Positions 35,461-45,632 of a stretch of 64,000 nt of DNA are shown here, piece by piece. The notes under the pieces were generated by a model. It made no database searches, was not told the origin of the DNA, and was given only the letters and a program-made list of their open reading frames with translations. The DNA comes from Isoetes taiwanensis (lineage: Eukaryota > Streptophyta > Lycopodiopsida > Isoetales > Isoetaceae). Every line of letters starts with the position of its first letter. Positions within the stretch are counted from its first letter, which is position 1. The translations under genes were made by a program, and so were the position numbers. The stretch covers positions 1 to 64,000 of the forward strand of contig JAJEKV010000094.1 of the NCBI GenBank assembly GCA_021234155.1, given 5' to 3'.

Positions 35461-37310
35461 CGGTTTCTATAGCTGCAAGGATATGAGATGCACCATGAAT
35501 GTACTCGGGAGCGTCCTCATCAGCAGGTAGTGTTGACTCAAGATCGTCCCAACCGAGGTCGGCCATGGCCAGTTTGTAGGGTCACATGCGTGGCGTAGGG
35601 GGCAGTGCATGTAATGCGGGGTGAGTATATATAGTACCGACAATTTCAGGAGGCATAATGACTCGTCATGGAAGGGAATTATTCAAATTTATATTGGCAT
35701 TATGTATTGAATTGATACAATAGACAGTAATCATAAAGGATACACATCACGAGTGATAACCATGGCTTAAGACATTGCCAATGAAAATTTTACAGCTATT
35801 TCAAATACAAAATACATAATACAATTGTTTAGGAGCTAGGTCCCTCGTCTTCGATCCATCCATGAGGGAGGTGGGCTGGTAGCGCATCAAAGTGGGCTAG
35901 GGCTAGCTGCTTGAGAGGGCTGGCTCGAGCTGCTGCCTCTGGGGTAGGTAACAAGTAGCCAAAGGTGCCGCCACAAGGGGAGGCATGTTAAGCCACCGCC
36001 CGTCCCCAATGCTACTATAGCCAAATCTCTAGGACCAAAGTAATGGTGGTGGCGTGATAGTCAATCTTCTTATGGCCCGCTGAAGTGGATATGGCTCGGG
36101 AGGCCCACCAAGAAGCTTCAAAAAGACCCTAGGTTCTTGGAAAAATAGCACCTCTCCTGGCCCGGAAAGCGAGAGAAAAGAATCAGGGCCACATGGTTCC
36201 CCATTGCCCTAACTTGAGGGTCGGTGGAGGTCTCAAGCTTCTTTTCCAAGTTGATGGGAAGCTTCTCCCTCTTCTTCTTCTTCCTGTCATCCTTTGAGGC
36301 TGACCTTGGTGTCCCAAAGGTCTTCCTCGTCCCGATCCACCTCTCCCATGGTGATTTACAAAGGCGGATCCGAGAGAGAAGGCCGATGTCCGGGCCATAA
36401 AAATGCTCTTATGGAGGCTGTGGTGTGTCACTCAGTAAGAACTGGCGAAGTGACAAAAGAGTCTCAACGGGCTCTTGCTCTTCGGGCTGATATGCCAATA
36501 GGTTCTCTACTGGTGCGGGTTGCATAACCGGTGTGGTGAAGTCGATGAAGTCATCTTGGCAATACTCATAAGGTCATAGAGAATCTCTATCTTCTTCGCG
36601 GATCAAGAAGAACGCGGTAGGCCCACATGATATCCTCAAAAATCAGGTACTCTTGGTTATTCAAGAGTACGGTAGGAAGAAGGTTTAACCCTTCGAGCTT
36701 GAGGGCTTTCTGTCGGCTGGCAGGGGCTTCTGTGGCAAGTTCCTTCCACCTTACAAAATCCCGCTCGTCGACGACTTCGTCATCTTCCGGGTCAGGAGGT
36801 AGAGGCGTAGAAGAATGCTCAGCAGGATCTCCTTATCCTCTATGTACTGGTCCATGATAATGGCCAGTGCAAATCGGGCCTCGAAACAAATTTTCCGATC
36901 TATTGTAACAATAGGAAGGTCGGTCCCTCGCCGTCACGATGCCTTTGATGACATTGGGCATGCTCATCACCCCTAACATCCGGTGCGGTGTGGAAGTCAA
37001 GATAGAGCTGCTCATCGTCTTCATTGTAAAGCATCGGGTACAATCTCCTCACAATAAACTGAAGAAAAGCGGCATAATCTGCTGGCCCCGCATGTTGGAG
37101 ATAAGATCTACACCGCTAGAGCGGTAGGGTGAAGAAGATCAAAGGGAACCGCGGGGGTCCCAATGCTCTCGGCCCAAATACCACCGGCTGCGGGGGTTGG
37201 GCGAGCCATGAGGAGTGAAGGCCAAAGGAGGGAGGCGGGAGGCGCTAAAAGCAAGGAAAAAGAATGAAACCCTAACGGCTCAAAAAGGGTTTTATACTTT
37301 TTGGGCACGT
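35461..37310 (-). pseudogene. Chromovirus 1 gag-like ORF, degraded
   Basis: A second ORF appears to start with ATG at about 37207 (MARPTPAAGGIWAESIGTPA) and can be followed in pieces: LYPMLYNEDDEQLYLDF near 37040, then DEVVDERDFVRWKELATEAP and NLLPTVLLNNQEYLIFEDIM near 36780-36620. It lies between the H3-like ORF and the protease, where gag belongs. I see no clear zinc knuckle and no standard gag motif, unlike chromovirus 2. Frame breaks are frequent. Confidence 0.5.
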
Positions 37311-37490
37311 TTTTCCAAAGTTATTATTATTAATTATTATTTAATTAATAATATATTTATTTTCATTATTATTTTTTTCGAAAGGAAAAAAAAGAAAGTC
37401 ATTTTTTTTTTATATTCATAACCCCAAAAACGGGACTAGTACATGGATAAGTTACAAAAATTTTTACAAGGGAAAAAGACGGTCGCCTAA
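37311..37490. other. AT-rich spacer between the H3-like ORF and gag of chromovirus 1
   Basis: A strongly AT-rich stretch with T-runs and TTATTA repeats separates the H3 ORF stop (37493) from the next ORF. A comparable AT-rich gap (46705-46850) follows the H3 ORF of chromovirus 2, so the two-ORF layout is shared. Confidence 0.6.
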
Positions 37491-37800
37491 TCATCTAAAA
37501 TCCCCTCGGATCCGTCGTGCCAGGTGAAGGTCCTTGGGCATAATAGTGACCCTCTTTGCGTGTATGGCGCAAAGGTTGGCGTCGCTCAAAAGTTCAATAA
37601 GATAAGCCTCGGCGACCTCACTGTAAGGCGAGGACCGCCAAAAGCTTGAAACCTTAGGTCGGTTTTTGAAGTCCCAGGCGATCTCCCCGTACAAGCGGTT
37701 GGAAGGGAAGCCCGCTGGATCAATGGCTCATGAAGTCTTCGATACTTACGATCTCGAAGAGCTACCGTCTTGGTCGAAAACCTATGGGCTTAGCGGCTTG
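37491..37800 (-). CDS. Histone H3-like domain in chromovirus 1
   Basis: Histone H3 is a nucleosome core protein; here an H3 fold is encoded inside a retrotransposon. The frame 37694-37491 reads EIAWDFK, then [38 protein letters not shown] and DFR-stop. These match the H3 alpha-1 start, alpha-2, loop 2 and alpha-3, with the stop three residues after RIRG as in genuine H3 (which ends RIRG plus three residues). Just upstream, in shifted frames (37800-37695), [26 protein letters not shown] and SLP are seen, matching the H3 RPGTVALREIRKYQ and alphaN segment. The residue before LARRIRG is His, where canonical H3 has Gln; chromovirus 2 has the same change. Two or three indels separate the pieces. 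A captured H3 cDNA fused to element sequence is the likely origin. Confidence 0.92.
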
Positions 37801-38850
37801 AGGGTCGGCCTTTAAGCGACGGAATGGATTTCCGCTTTGTTGAAGGATGCTTTGTCCATTTGGGCGATGTGCTCCCGATCCTCGAGCCCGATGTCTTCTT
37901 GGCAATTGTTGCATCCTGCTGCAGTCGGGTCTTATAGTGCACCCCACTCTTCACGGGTTTGGTTTTCTTTCTCTTCAATGTTCGGTTACCCCGCTCCCAC
38001 TGCTGCCTCTGTGTGGGGTTTCCCCGTGGGTCTGCCGATTGGTTCACGTCGCCAGGCATGTCCGGGTTTTCCTGGGGGTTAACGTTCTGGGCCGCACCTA
38101 GGTCCTGCTGGTCAACATCAAGGTTCTGCTGCTGATCCACCTGCTGGTGATCTTGTTGATCCCCCTGCTGATTCTCGCTCTGCTGGCTATGAAGGTCCTC
38201 CCCTTCCTTTTGGAGCCGCTCTCGCTCTTAGATATCCTCGGCCTCTTTATCCAGGGCGCATTTGTTCGCGGGCAATCTCGATATGGTATCGGTCCAGTGC
38301 GTGCCGCATGTCTTCTTGGATGGATTCCAGGTGGCGTTGGCTAAACCTTGGCGGAACATTTTAAAAAATGAAGCTGTTAAGGCCTTCATTCCAAGAAAAG
38401 GTAGGAAGATTAAAGTATTCTTGGTATGTGAGTATACAACCCTTTCCCAAGTAATAGAAGCGGTCCATCCTTATGTCTGGTGGAGCACTGGCTATCTGCT
38501 GCAAGTCTTCCACTCTCGCAAGATGCATGATCCTCTGGGCTTCATTCCGAATAAGCTCGGCAGGGTCGTCATCTGGTCCTGGTGAGGGGTAAAACTTAAC
38601 CACAGCCCATGCACGGTCCGGCTGCTCCACGAGAGTGTAGGCCTGATCGGCTTCATTCAACTTGATAAGAAAGCGCTCGTTGAAATGGAAGATAGGGTAG
38701 GGGACTCTTCGGCCCTCGACAAAGTGCTTGACGAAAAGACCAAGAATGGTATCTATCATAGGGTCTTCGTCGGCAAGATGCTCGACTAGCTGACAAATAG
38801 TCGGAATACGCCAACTTCTTCAAGTCCACGGTTAGCTTTGAAGCTTGAGC
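37801..38850 (-). pseudogene. N-terminal part of the chromovirus 1 H3-like ORF, novel domain
   Basis: In transcription order, from about 38850: MPLKLQS, then (one frame change) LVEHLADEDPMIDTILGLFV, VPYPIFHFNERFLIKLNEAD, AYTLVEQPDRAWAVVKFYPS, EAQRIMHLARVEDLQQIASA and a well-formed globular-looking domain to 38361. Then follows a Gln/Asn/Pro-rich linker (38140-38020, MDQQQNLDVDQQDLG) and a Lys/Arg-rich stretch (KRKKTKPVKSG), leading into the H3 fold. I recognise no known family in the first 150 residues. The frame breaks at 38361 and about 37790. Its place after the primer-binding site suggests it is the first ORF of the element. Confidence 0.6.
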
Positions 38851-39544
38851 GGCATGATTATACTAGCAAAGAACAGCAAGGGAGGAGGAAGGTGAGGCGC
38901 TCATGCAAGGATGGACGGCACTAAAGAGTAAGTAAGGGCGCTGAGGTGTAGGGCAGATGCAAGGGAGGCGTGGAGGTCAGCTATGGCGAGTTTGGAGCTT
39001 AAGTCGGCTATGGCTTTAAAGGGTGCTCGAGAGAAAGCCTGCACGCCCAAAAATATGGTTCAAAATTCAAATTTTAACTTTTAACTTTTTATTAAAATTT
39101 TCAAAAAATATTAATTTTTTATAAAAATTTTAAACGGCGCCATATAAAAATACAAAAACCGTATAGGTATTCTGCGTTGCTTATCGGCTTTTAATTTTTC
39201 AAAAGAAACACCTCTGATGCAACAGCGCCCTTTTCATTTTTTAGTGACCTGTTGTCTTTTTTTGACCCGGGGAGGCGTGCCCCTAGGGTATTTGGGAGGT
39301 GCCCAATCCATTGGAGCCGTTTTAGCCTTCATCAGGAGCTACCTACAAAAGTTATAGCTCTTCGAAACTTGGGTCTTCCAGTTGCCCCAGACTTCTTAAG
39401 GACTTATAGTCTATTACATTAACCTAGCACCAAACCAAACATCAAAGACTTAAACAATCACTCTTGCTTAAACCCTCTCTCCTAACTACCGAACTAGCGA
39501 GTTAGGGTTTAGTCGGTGCTATGATTTCAGTACTTAGAAATCAC
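38851..39544. other. Leader region of chromovirus 1 between primer-binding site and first ORF
   Basis: About 690 bases with no coding signal. It is AT-rich near 39.05-39.15 kb. On the element strand it runs from the tRNA primer site toward the first ORF, so it should include the packaging leader. Confidence 0.5.
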
Positions 39545-39558
39545 GGCTCTGACTACCA
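39545..39558 (-). other. Primer-binding site, initiator tRNA-Met type
   Basis: On the minus strand TGGTAGTCAGAGCC lies two bases after the end of the 5' LTR. It matches the plant initiator tRNA-Met 3' end complement (TGGTATCAGAGC) apart from an inserted base, the usual primer of Ty3/gypsy elements. It fixes the direction of the element. Confidence 0.85.
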
Positions 39559-39560
39559 GC

Positions 39561-41199
39561 TGTGATGCTCCACGAACATATCGACCCTCGGTAGGTATAC
39601 ATCACGGGGACTTTCCTCCCATGGCAACCAACTTGCCATAGCGTGGCCATCTGTCTAACTCGGGCCGTCTATAATAAGGCGCTCAAGTGAAGGAACCGAG
39701 GGGTCATTCGCCCACGCCTTCAATGAAGCCTACGATGGAAGTGAGCGTGAATACAAGGGTTAGCACACGGCATAAATCACATATAAATAACCACCAATGA
39801 AGGGTGGCACATCCATCCAAATACCAGCGGCAAAGAATATGCATCTAAACCTAGGAAAACACCCCAAACCCGGGTTCTACCCCGATTCGGACTCGTGAGG
39901 ATAGGCCCGATCTTCGGCCTCAAGAGATCAATGCATGCAGGTATAACCACGGCGTTGGTCGGCATAGAACATCGGCTAGGGTTGTCCACTCCATCCGCCC
40001 CTCGCGTACTAATCGTCGCGGATGGGTCGAATCACGCCTATGGCTTCTCGCTATAGCCTTAGGAGATGCGAGGCTTTGAGGCATCACCTGCCGAGCCTAC
40101 TCCGGGGGTTCATGAAGCCCGTCCGATGAGGCGTGTCGTGGAAGCGTCCCCTTCGAATCCTGATGGTTCCATGGGTGAGCTAGAATACGTCTCGCATCAG
40201 CGACCCAGCATCCATGATCCCGACTTACTCACCCTAAATCTACTCAAAGTACCCCGGGATGCCCTATGCGGGTCACACCTCTGTACCCAGGAAGTGTCAG
40301 ACCCATACCCGGCCCGGCTCGCGCCTAGCTCGCTGGCCGGCTATTAGGCCTAGCCCAATCGTAGGAGTCTCGGGGAGCCTTTTATGTTAGTGCAAGACCC
40401 CACCCCACTTCACTGCTGTGTTCCTTTGGGGTGCTAAGCGGAGTCCATAGCATCTATGACCCGGTGGGCTCTTGTGCACAGGCCGCAACTAATGGGATAG
40501 TACAGGGCCTTATCTAGGAGCATACTACAATAAATGGGCTCAGAGGTCTCTACCCTCCCGTGAATTCCCCATTTCCAAGAGCAATACTATGCAAAAAACT
40601 AACAATCCCTTTGAGAGCAAACCCAAAATCAGAATATAAAGAGAACGAACTTACCTTTACAATCAAGGGTTAGTTCCTACGAGTAAAAACACAGACAACC
40701 AACCCAACATGTGTCCAACAGGGGCGCTATCCTAGAATTCACAACTACACTAGCCACCCACCTGTGTTTCTGCTGGACCCGTTATCATTGGGGATTTCCA
40801 TCTTCTCGGTCTTGGTGTTCAGCTCTGGTCACAAGGGTGGCGTCCAACTGCTCAAGGTGGCGCTCAGCTCTGGTCACAAGGGTGGCGCTCCACTGCTCAA
40901 GGTGAATTGTGGCTGATATGGGGGTGGTGATCCACCTTATTGGTCTCAATTAGTATCACCATGTTAGCCAATCGACGTTGGCCACGTGGCGCCTTCCCAA
41001 ACCATAATTGACTTAATTACCCCTTTTAAATATTAGTTCCCTAATTATAGGTTATTATCCTTAATAATTAAATTAGCATAGCTAATTTAATCCCTTTTAT
41101 GTCAACCCCCTAGGTTACCATACCCATGGTGGCGTATCTATACTGGGTGACGTGTCAATATATTTATACGTATACCGTATAAATACTTGGAACGTCACA
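39561..41199 (-). repeat. Chromovirus 1, 5' LTR
   Basis: It starts TGTGACGTTCCAAG at 41199 (element strand) and ends CATCACA at 39561. It is the partner of 29750-31377. The terminal TGTGACG is shared with the LTR of chromovirus 2, and both have a GTATAC-rich palindromic stretch just inside the start. The 45-bp tandem duplication lies at 40818-40902. The LTR pair differs mainly by clustered small indels. Confidence 0.93.
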
Positions 41200-41279
41200 G
41201 ATTCTTCAACCCTGGCTGCCCAAACCACTAGCTATGAAATCGCAACTGAATCTGTTCACCCAATCTCATCGCACCCAAT

Positions 41280-41810
41280 TTGATCTCACCGTGCCTCTTC
41301 TGTTGGAGCTTCTATGCACTGCAAAGTAATGACAATGGCTGTGCGCCCAACGACGCTGCATCAAGCCGTAGGCCTCCAACAAATGCTCAGCCACAGCATT
41401 CATCGGTCCAGCAGAAGACATGTAATCCAGCGCTGCTGCTCTCAGGAGGCGTCCCCTCCTCATCTAGACAACTGTGCATGCCCTGCATGCCCTGCCCTGA
41501 TCTAACACTCCTAGCAATTCTCTTCAACATAGAAACACTGTGGAACATACCTATGTTGGCCTCCACACATCCTTGGCTACTCGACATGGTGCTTAGACAG
41601 AATAACAAACATGCAAGAAGTCAAGATGCCAGTCTCTTTCGGCCCAGCAGCATCGCCAGGCGTCACCAAATCCTCCCACTCTGGAGCTGGTCTTCCTGGC
41701 ATCGCCCATTCCATGCCATCAGTTTAGGCACATCTTCTTGCTATTTCCGGCCCCTCTCATCCCGACGTCCAGGTTCGTCCAGAACCCAATCGCACGGCCA
41801 ACAAAATTAA
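41280..41810 (+). other. 176-codon open frame conserved in length in both duplication arms
   Basis: The same frame is open here and, inverted, at 62053-62583, with identical length. The roughly ten differences between the two predicted proteins are nearly all replacements, and the opposite strand is also largely open. This argues against selection on this protein. Cys/Ser-rich composition; no family recognised. Confidence 0.3.
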
Positions 41811-42669
41811 CACCAGAAAAAATTTCCCCCCGCCCGACCACTAGTTTCATTGGGAAACCTACTGGGATCATCATTGATACCCCATGACAAAAAGGGGCAT
41901 AAGATGACGTGGTACGATGCTATTTAGAGTAAAAACCACAAATTTTGTCAATGGTGAAATTTAACAAAAGGAAAACTACTAAAATAGGCATGATATAATC
42001 GTATATTGATCAAGGGCGGAGATGAGCGGCTGAGATTGTGATCCAAGGCTAGCGATCCTATTGGTTCTAAGTGGGACCAAGATTTCATCTGATGTGTTTG
42101 TTTTCAGCCCTTCTATCTCCCCGCCGATCCCTCCCCTCTCGCTGCTTCTGATGATCTCCGCTTCTCCTCTTCTGATGATCATCGGAACCCATCATTCTAG
42201 TTTTGTTCATTGCTCTGTTCATCGGAATCGGAAGCGGCATGCATCGTTTGTTACTTTTTTTTACATTTTAAGTTTTTACTTGTTTACTAGATCATCTTCG
42301 ATGATCTCCGCTTCGATGATCTTCGATGATCTAAAAACTCGATCTGCGGTTGCAAAGTGCGGGGAGTTCTTTGGTTGCTCATCTTCGGGGCCGGGCCAAA
42401 AAGCGAGGATCTGTTCTTGCCCTCGATTTCGTCTGTTGGATTCATTACCATAAGCAAGGCTTTACCACAGTTCCTCCACAAAAAAGGCTCCATGCAAATC
42501 GTTTTCCGGGAACACAAGGGGCGAGGTTAGTCAAATAATAAAGAGATTTTTGATTCCCGGGGCTTTTATGTTTCTGGTGAAGGAATTATAGACACAAAGA
42601 CATGAATTTATTTGCTTCATCTTGTCTCTACAAAAAAGGTACAAGAATGGATTTGTTTTCCATGATCCA

Positions 42670-42699
42670 CTAGAAACGTGTGCCCGGCGATGCCGGGCA
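42670..42699 (-). mobile_element. Helitron 2, 3' terminus (hairpin plus CTAG)
   Basis: Read on the minus strand, TGCCCGGCATCGCCGGGCA (a perfect 8-bp stem with a 3-base loop, 42681-42699) is followed by ACACGTTT and CTAG, then T. That is the standard Helitron 3' end, with insertion between A and T. The right arm of the inverted duplication gives the empty site: TGGATCATG there is followed by AACA where the left arm has the CTAG end (61159/61160), so the junction is proven on this side. The 5' (TC) end, which should lie to the right, was not found, so the body between 42.7 kb and chromovirus 2 is only probably part of this element. Confidence 0.88.
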
Positions 42700-43283
42700 T
42701 TAGTCATGGATGTGTGAAGGCATTTATGTGCAATAGTCATGGTCATGTCGTGAACATGCGCAATGCATTTAAGACAATATATGTTTAGGTGCAATAACGC
42801 ATATAGGTAGGGAACAAACTTTACCTTTAAAGTGTACACATCGTCAACCTGAATGGAACCACATCATGAAGAACCTATCCCAAAGAACTCTAGGAGCGTT
42901 GTCGGCTTGATATGAAGCTCATTTGCGAAGCTGACAGATATAGAAGCTCATCCCGTCATGTCTATGGTGGCGAACATGAATGTGTAAATATGCTCTGATA
43001 TCATTTACCACACTCGCGACTTGGGTCTACTAACAGCGATGTTATACTTGTTCAACAATATTAACTCGAGCTGTACATGTAGCCTTCCAGGCTTAGAAAG
43101 CAAAGCCCTCCCAAAATAATTAAGAAGATATAATCTAGAATGTCACTATCCATCATATCAAGCAACATCATTTGAAATGATTCATTATTAGTGTTTCAGC
43201 CTATAGAATAAGACCAAAGTTGTCATGAACTTGGGCTTGGGCCCTCTATGACATAAATTTGTGTTAGGCTAGTACATAAATTT

Positions 43284-43400
43284 CACCACCATTATATTGT
43301 TTCCATATTTGTTTAAACAACATGTATTAGTAGTCCTCTATAAACTTCACCACCATTATATTGTTTTCACATTTGTATAAACAACATGCATTACATCAAC
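43284..43400. repeat. Short tandem duplication, unit about 60 bp
   Basis: TTCACCACCATTATATTGTT, a TTTGT-TAAACAACATG segment and a TATTAG/GCATTA end occur twice in a row. The function is unknown. Confidence 0.65.
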
Positions 43401-43809
43401 GATAGATTGTTTGCAAATTGGTGAAATGCATTAGTAGTCATGTATAAACAATGCAATACACCTTGTAAACACAACGTTGATGTACAAAGTAGTCATTTTA
43501 ATATTCAAAATAATTGCACCAACAACAACAAAGCCACATTATATGACCTAACAGAAACTTTCAAGCTATTGCTGCACAAACCAAGTTCCATAGCCACCAA
43601 CTTATATAATTGTCTCTGCAACTGCTTTTTGTACTACATGTTATAGAAACGTACAAACCATTTCAATGCTGTTAAATTGATGTAGTAGCATTGAGATGCT
43701 TCGAGAAAGTCTATGGACAATAGACATACATGCAAGGTACTCCCTACTGGTGGTCATGGTTCTTCAACACTTAGGTGTCAAGCAGTAAATCTCAGCAAAA
43801 TGTATTATG

Positions 43810-44560
43810 ATTAACGAACCAAATTACAATGTATGAGCTTGTAGCGAATAGCAACATTTTTCCACATTTTAAAGTCCAACATGAAAAAGCAACAATTTTT
43901 GAAGCATAAGTTACCCTTACCTACGTTTCTCTAAGAACCCTAAGCTTGCTATATAGAAAACATTTTTTGTTACCAATTTGATTCCCATAATAGGTGCAGG
44001 AAGACGGGGATGCAAATACTTACTGCAACTTGATTTGTTGAAGCTCCCAAAACGTGGATGCAATGAATAGCCATATATTGACATCCTCTAGCATGTGTTG
44101 CAATGCATCAAAAATAGACATTAGGCCTTGATGGTTCTGTGCATATGGGCATGATTCCTCCTACTAAACAAATTGTATCATGAATAACAAACCAAGTTAC
44201 AATGTATAAGCTTGCATTTTATGTAGTACCAATTAACAACATTCTCCCCAACTATTCTAAGGTCCAGCATAAAAAGCAATACTTTTTGAAACAAAACTGA
44301 CCCGTTCCTCCGTTTCTTTAAGAACCCTAAGCTTGTTATAGAAAAGGTTATCTGCTACTAAGTTGATTCCCATAATAGGTGCAAGAAGAAGAAGGGGATG
44401 CAGATAGAAGAAGAAGATGCAGATACTTACTGAAAATACTGATTTGCTGCAGCTTCTAAAAACATGGATGCAATGAGTAGCCATATATTGACATGCTCTA
44501 GCATGTGTTGCAGTGCATCAATAATAGACATTAAGCCTTGGTGGTCTTATATACAACCAA
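43810..44560. repeat. Tandem duplication, unit about 380 bp
   Basis: Unit 1 (about 43810-44190) and unit 2 (about 44200-44560) share AACCAA-TTACAATGTAT, AAGAACCCTAAGCTTG, TTGATTCCCATAATAGGTGC, ATGGATGCAATGA, TAGCCATATATTGACATCCT (GACATGCT in unit 2), TCTAGCATGTGTTGCA and TAGACATTA-GCCTTG. Unit 2 has extra AGAAGA repeats (44384-44430). There is no coding conservation. Confidence 0.85.
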
Positions 44561-45632
44561 CAAAACTAAGGGCTTGTTCTTCCGATATGATCAAACCAAA
44601 TGAAATGCAATTGTACAAAGGTACATAAAGGAAAGAAGCTTGGAACAATGAAATATGAATAAATATCTTGTTTCTTGATCTGAAAATTTTGGATTCATTG
44701 GCACTAAAAATTCTGGATTCATTTGCACCGTTACTCACCTTTAGAAAGAAATAAATTATCTTGCAAGAAAGGAATTACCCGAAAGCTTTCTGGATGAGAG
44801 ATTGTAGCACAGTAAAGGCGATGATTTTTTTTGACAGAATATCCCTTCGGTAAAATCTTATATTAAACATCTGCAAGGAATACAGATATCAAAATTTGCA
44901 GCTATCAACTTGCAATCACTCAGCTACCATAGTGCCGAAACAATCAAATTTAGATCATCTATTCTGCAAAGTGCAGATTCTGAATTGATAGAATGCCTAT
45001 ATGCTCCTTATGGCTAGTAAGTGTGCATAAGCCATGTCACCCCTAACCAACTAACAGTATTCAGAACATTCCAAAATGGGTCTCTGCTCTTACTTTTAAA
45101 ACAATGTCAAAACCAGAGAATAAACTCTTACAACTTGTGAGCTTATTATTTGTTCTCAAACTTTCTTACCTCGCTAAACACGAAACTAGAATAGCTCCCA
45201 TTTGGTGTTGTTAAAAATTTGTCTGCAAATAAAGAAAAAATAAAGTTTTACAATTGAGAAGAACAGAAAAATAGGCCTACAATTTCGTTACTTTTGCCAT
45301 GCATAACTAACAAAGGAACAAAAGCTTGAAACTTCTTCTCCGTTATCCAACCTGGTGATGCAATTCTTATCTTCATGGAACATGGAATAGAATTCAGAGA
45401 TGAACTTACAACATATTTGATACTGTGAAAAATTAAATTTAGGGAGGGATATTAATGAAAGGGGGCTCAATAAATTCCACCATAATGAAAAAGGAATATT
45501 CCTCCACGATTCCCCACAAACTACCTTTTTAAACTCAGATTAAGAAAAAGAACCCTAAAAAGCCTCTTAAGTTCCTTTTTCTTAGTAGGCAGTTCTATAG
45601 CCAATCAACGTCCGTTTTCTGAGATAAAAAAC

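Larger units (their letters stand above)
29750..41199 (-). mobile_element. Chromovirus 1: Ty3/gypsy LTR retrotransposon carrying a histone H3-like ORF
   Basis: An 11.45-kb element on the minus strand with LTRs at 39561-41199 (5') and 29750-31377 (3'). It has a PBS complementary to initiator tRNA-Met, a polypurine tract next to the 3' LTR, and protease, RT, RNase H, integrase and a C-terminal chromodomain, in the Ty3/gypsy order. Upstream of gag-pol is an extra ORF ending in a histone H3 fold (37494-37800). The insertion splits the left arm of the inverted duplication. The junctions read AACCGA|TGCAATGG and GTCACA|GATTCTTC; only a short GA(T) is repeated, so the target duplication is not clean at this resolution. 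Pol is broken by many small frameshifts. Confidence 0.95.
28392..42669. repeat. Left arm of a large inverted duplication (split by chromovirus 1)
   Basis: 28392-29749 plus 41200-42669 (about 2.8 kb together) is nearly identical to the reverse complement of 61160-64000. In the right arm the two parts are contiguous (GGAAACCGATTCTTCAACC), which shows that 29750-41199 was inserted later into the left arm. The outer end of the arm enters the CACTA transposase gene; the inner end is cut by a Helitron terminus at 42670. The arm holds no recognised gene apart from the transposase edge. Confidence 0.93.
42700..45632. other. Non-coding DNA, probable Helitron 2 body, with local duplications
   Basis: No gene is recognised. 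It contains two tandem duplications (about 43284-43400 and 43810-44560). Non-autonomous Helitrons are often filled with such sequence. The expected 5' LTR and primer site of chromovirus 2 are not seen here, so the left end of that retroelement is missing or rearranged. Confidence 0.45.

Noticed and set aside
41280-41810. A 176-codon frame conserved in both arms as a new gene
   Set aside because: The differences between the two copies are nearly all amino-acid changes and the antisense strand is also open, so there is no sign of selection; the identity reflects the recent duplication.
42700-45632. The missing 5' LTR of chromovirus 2
   Set aside because: I looked for TGTGACG...CGTCACA ends and a tRNA-Met primer site here and found neither.
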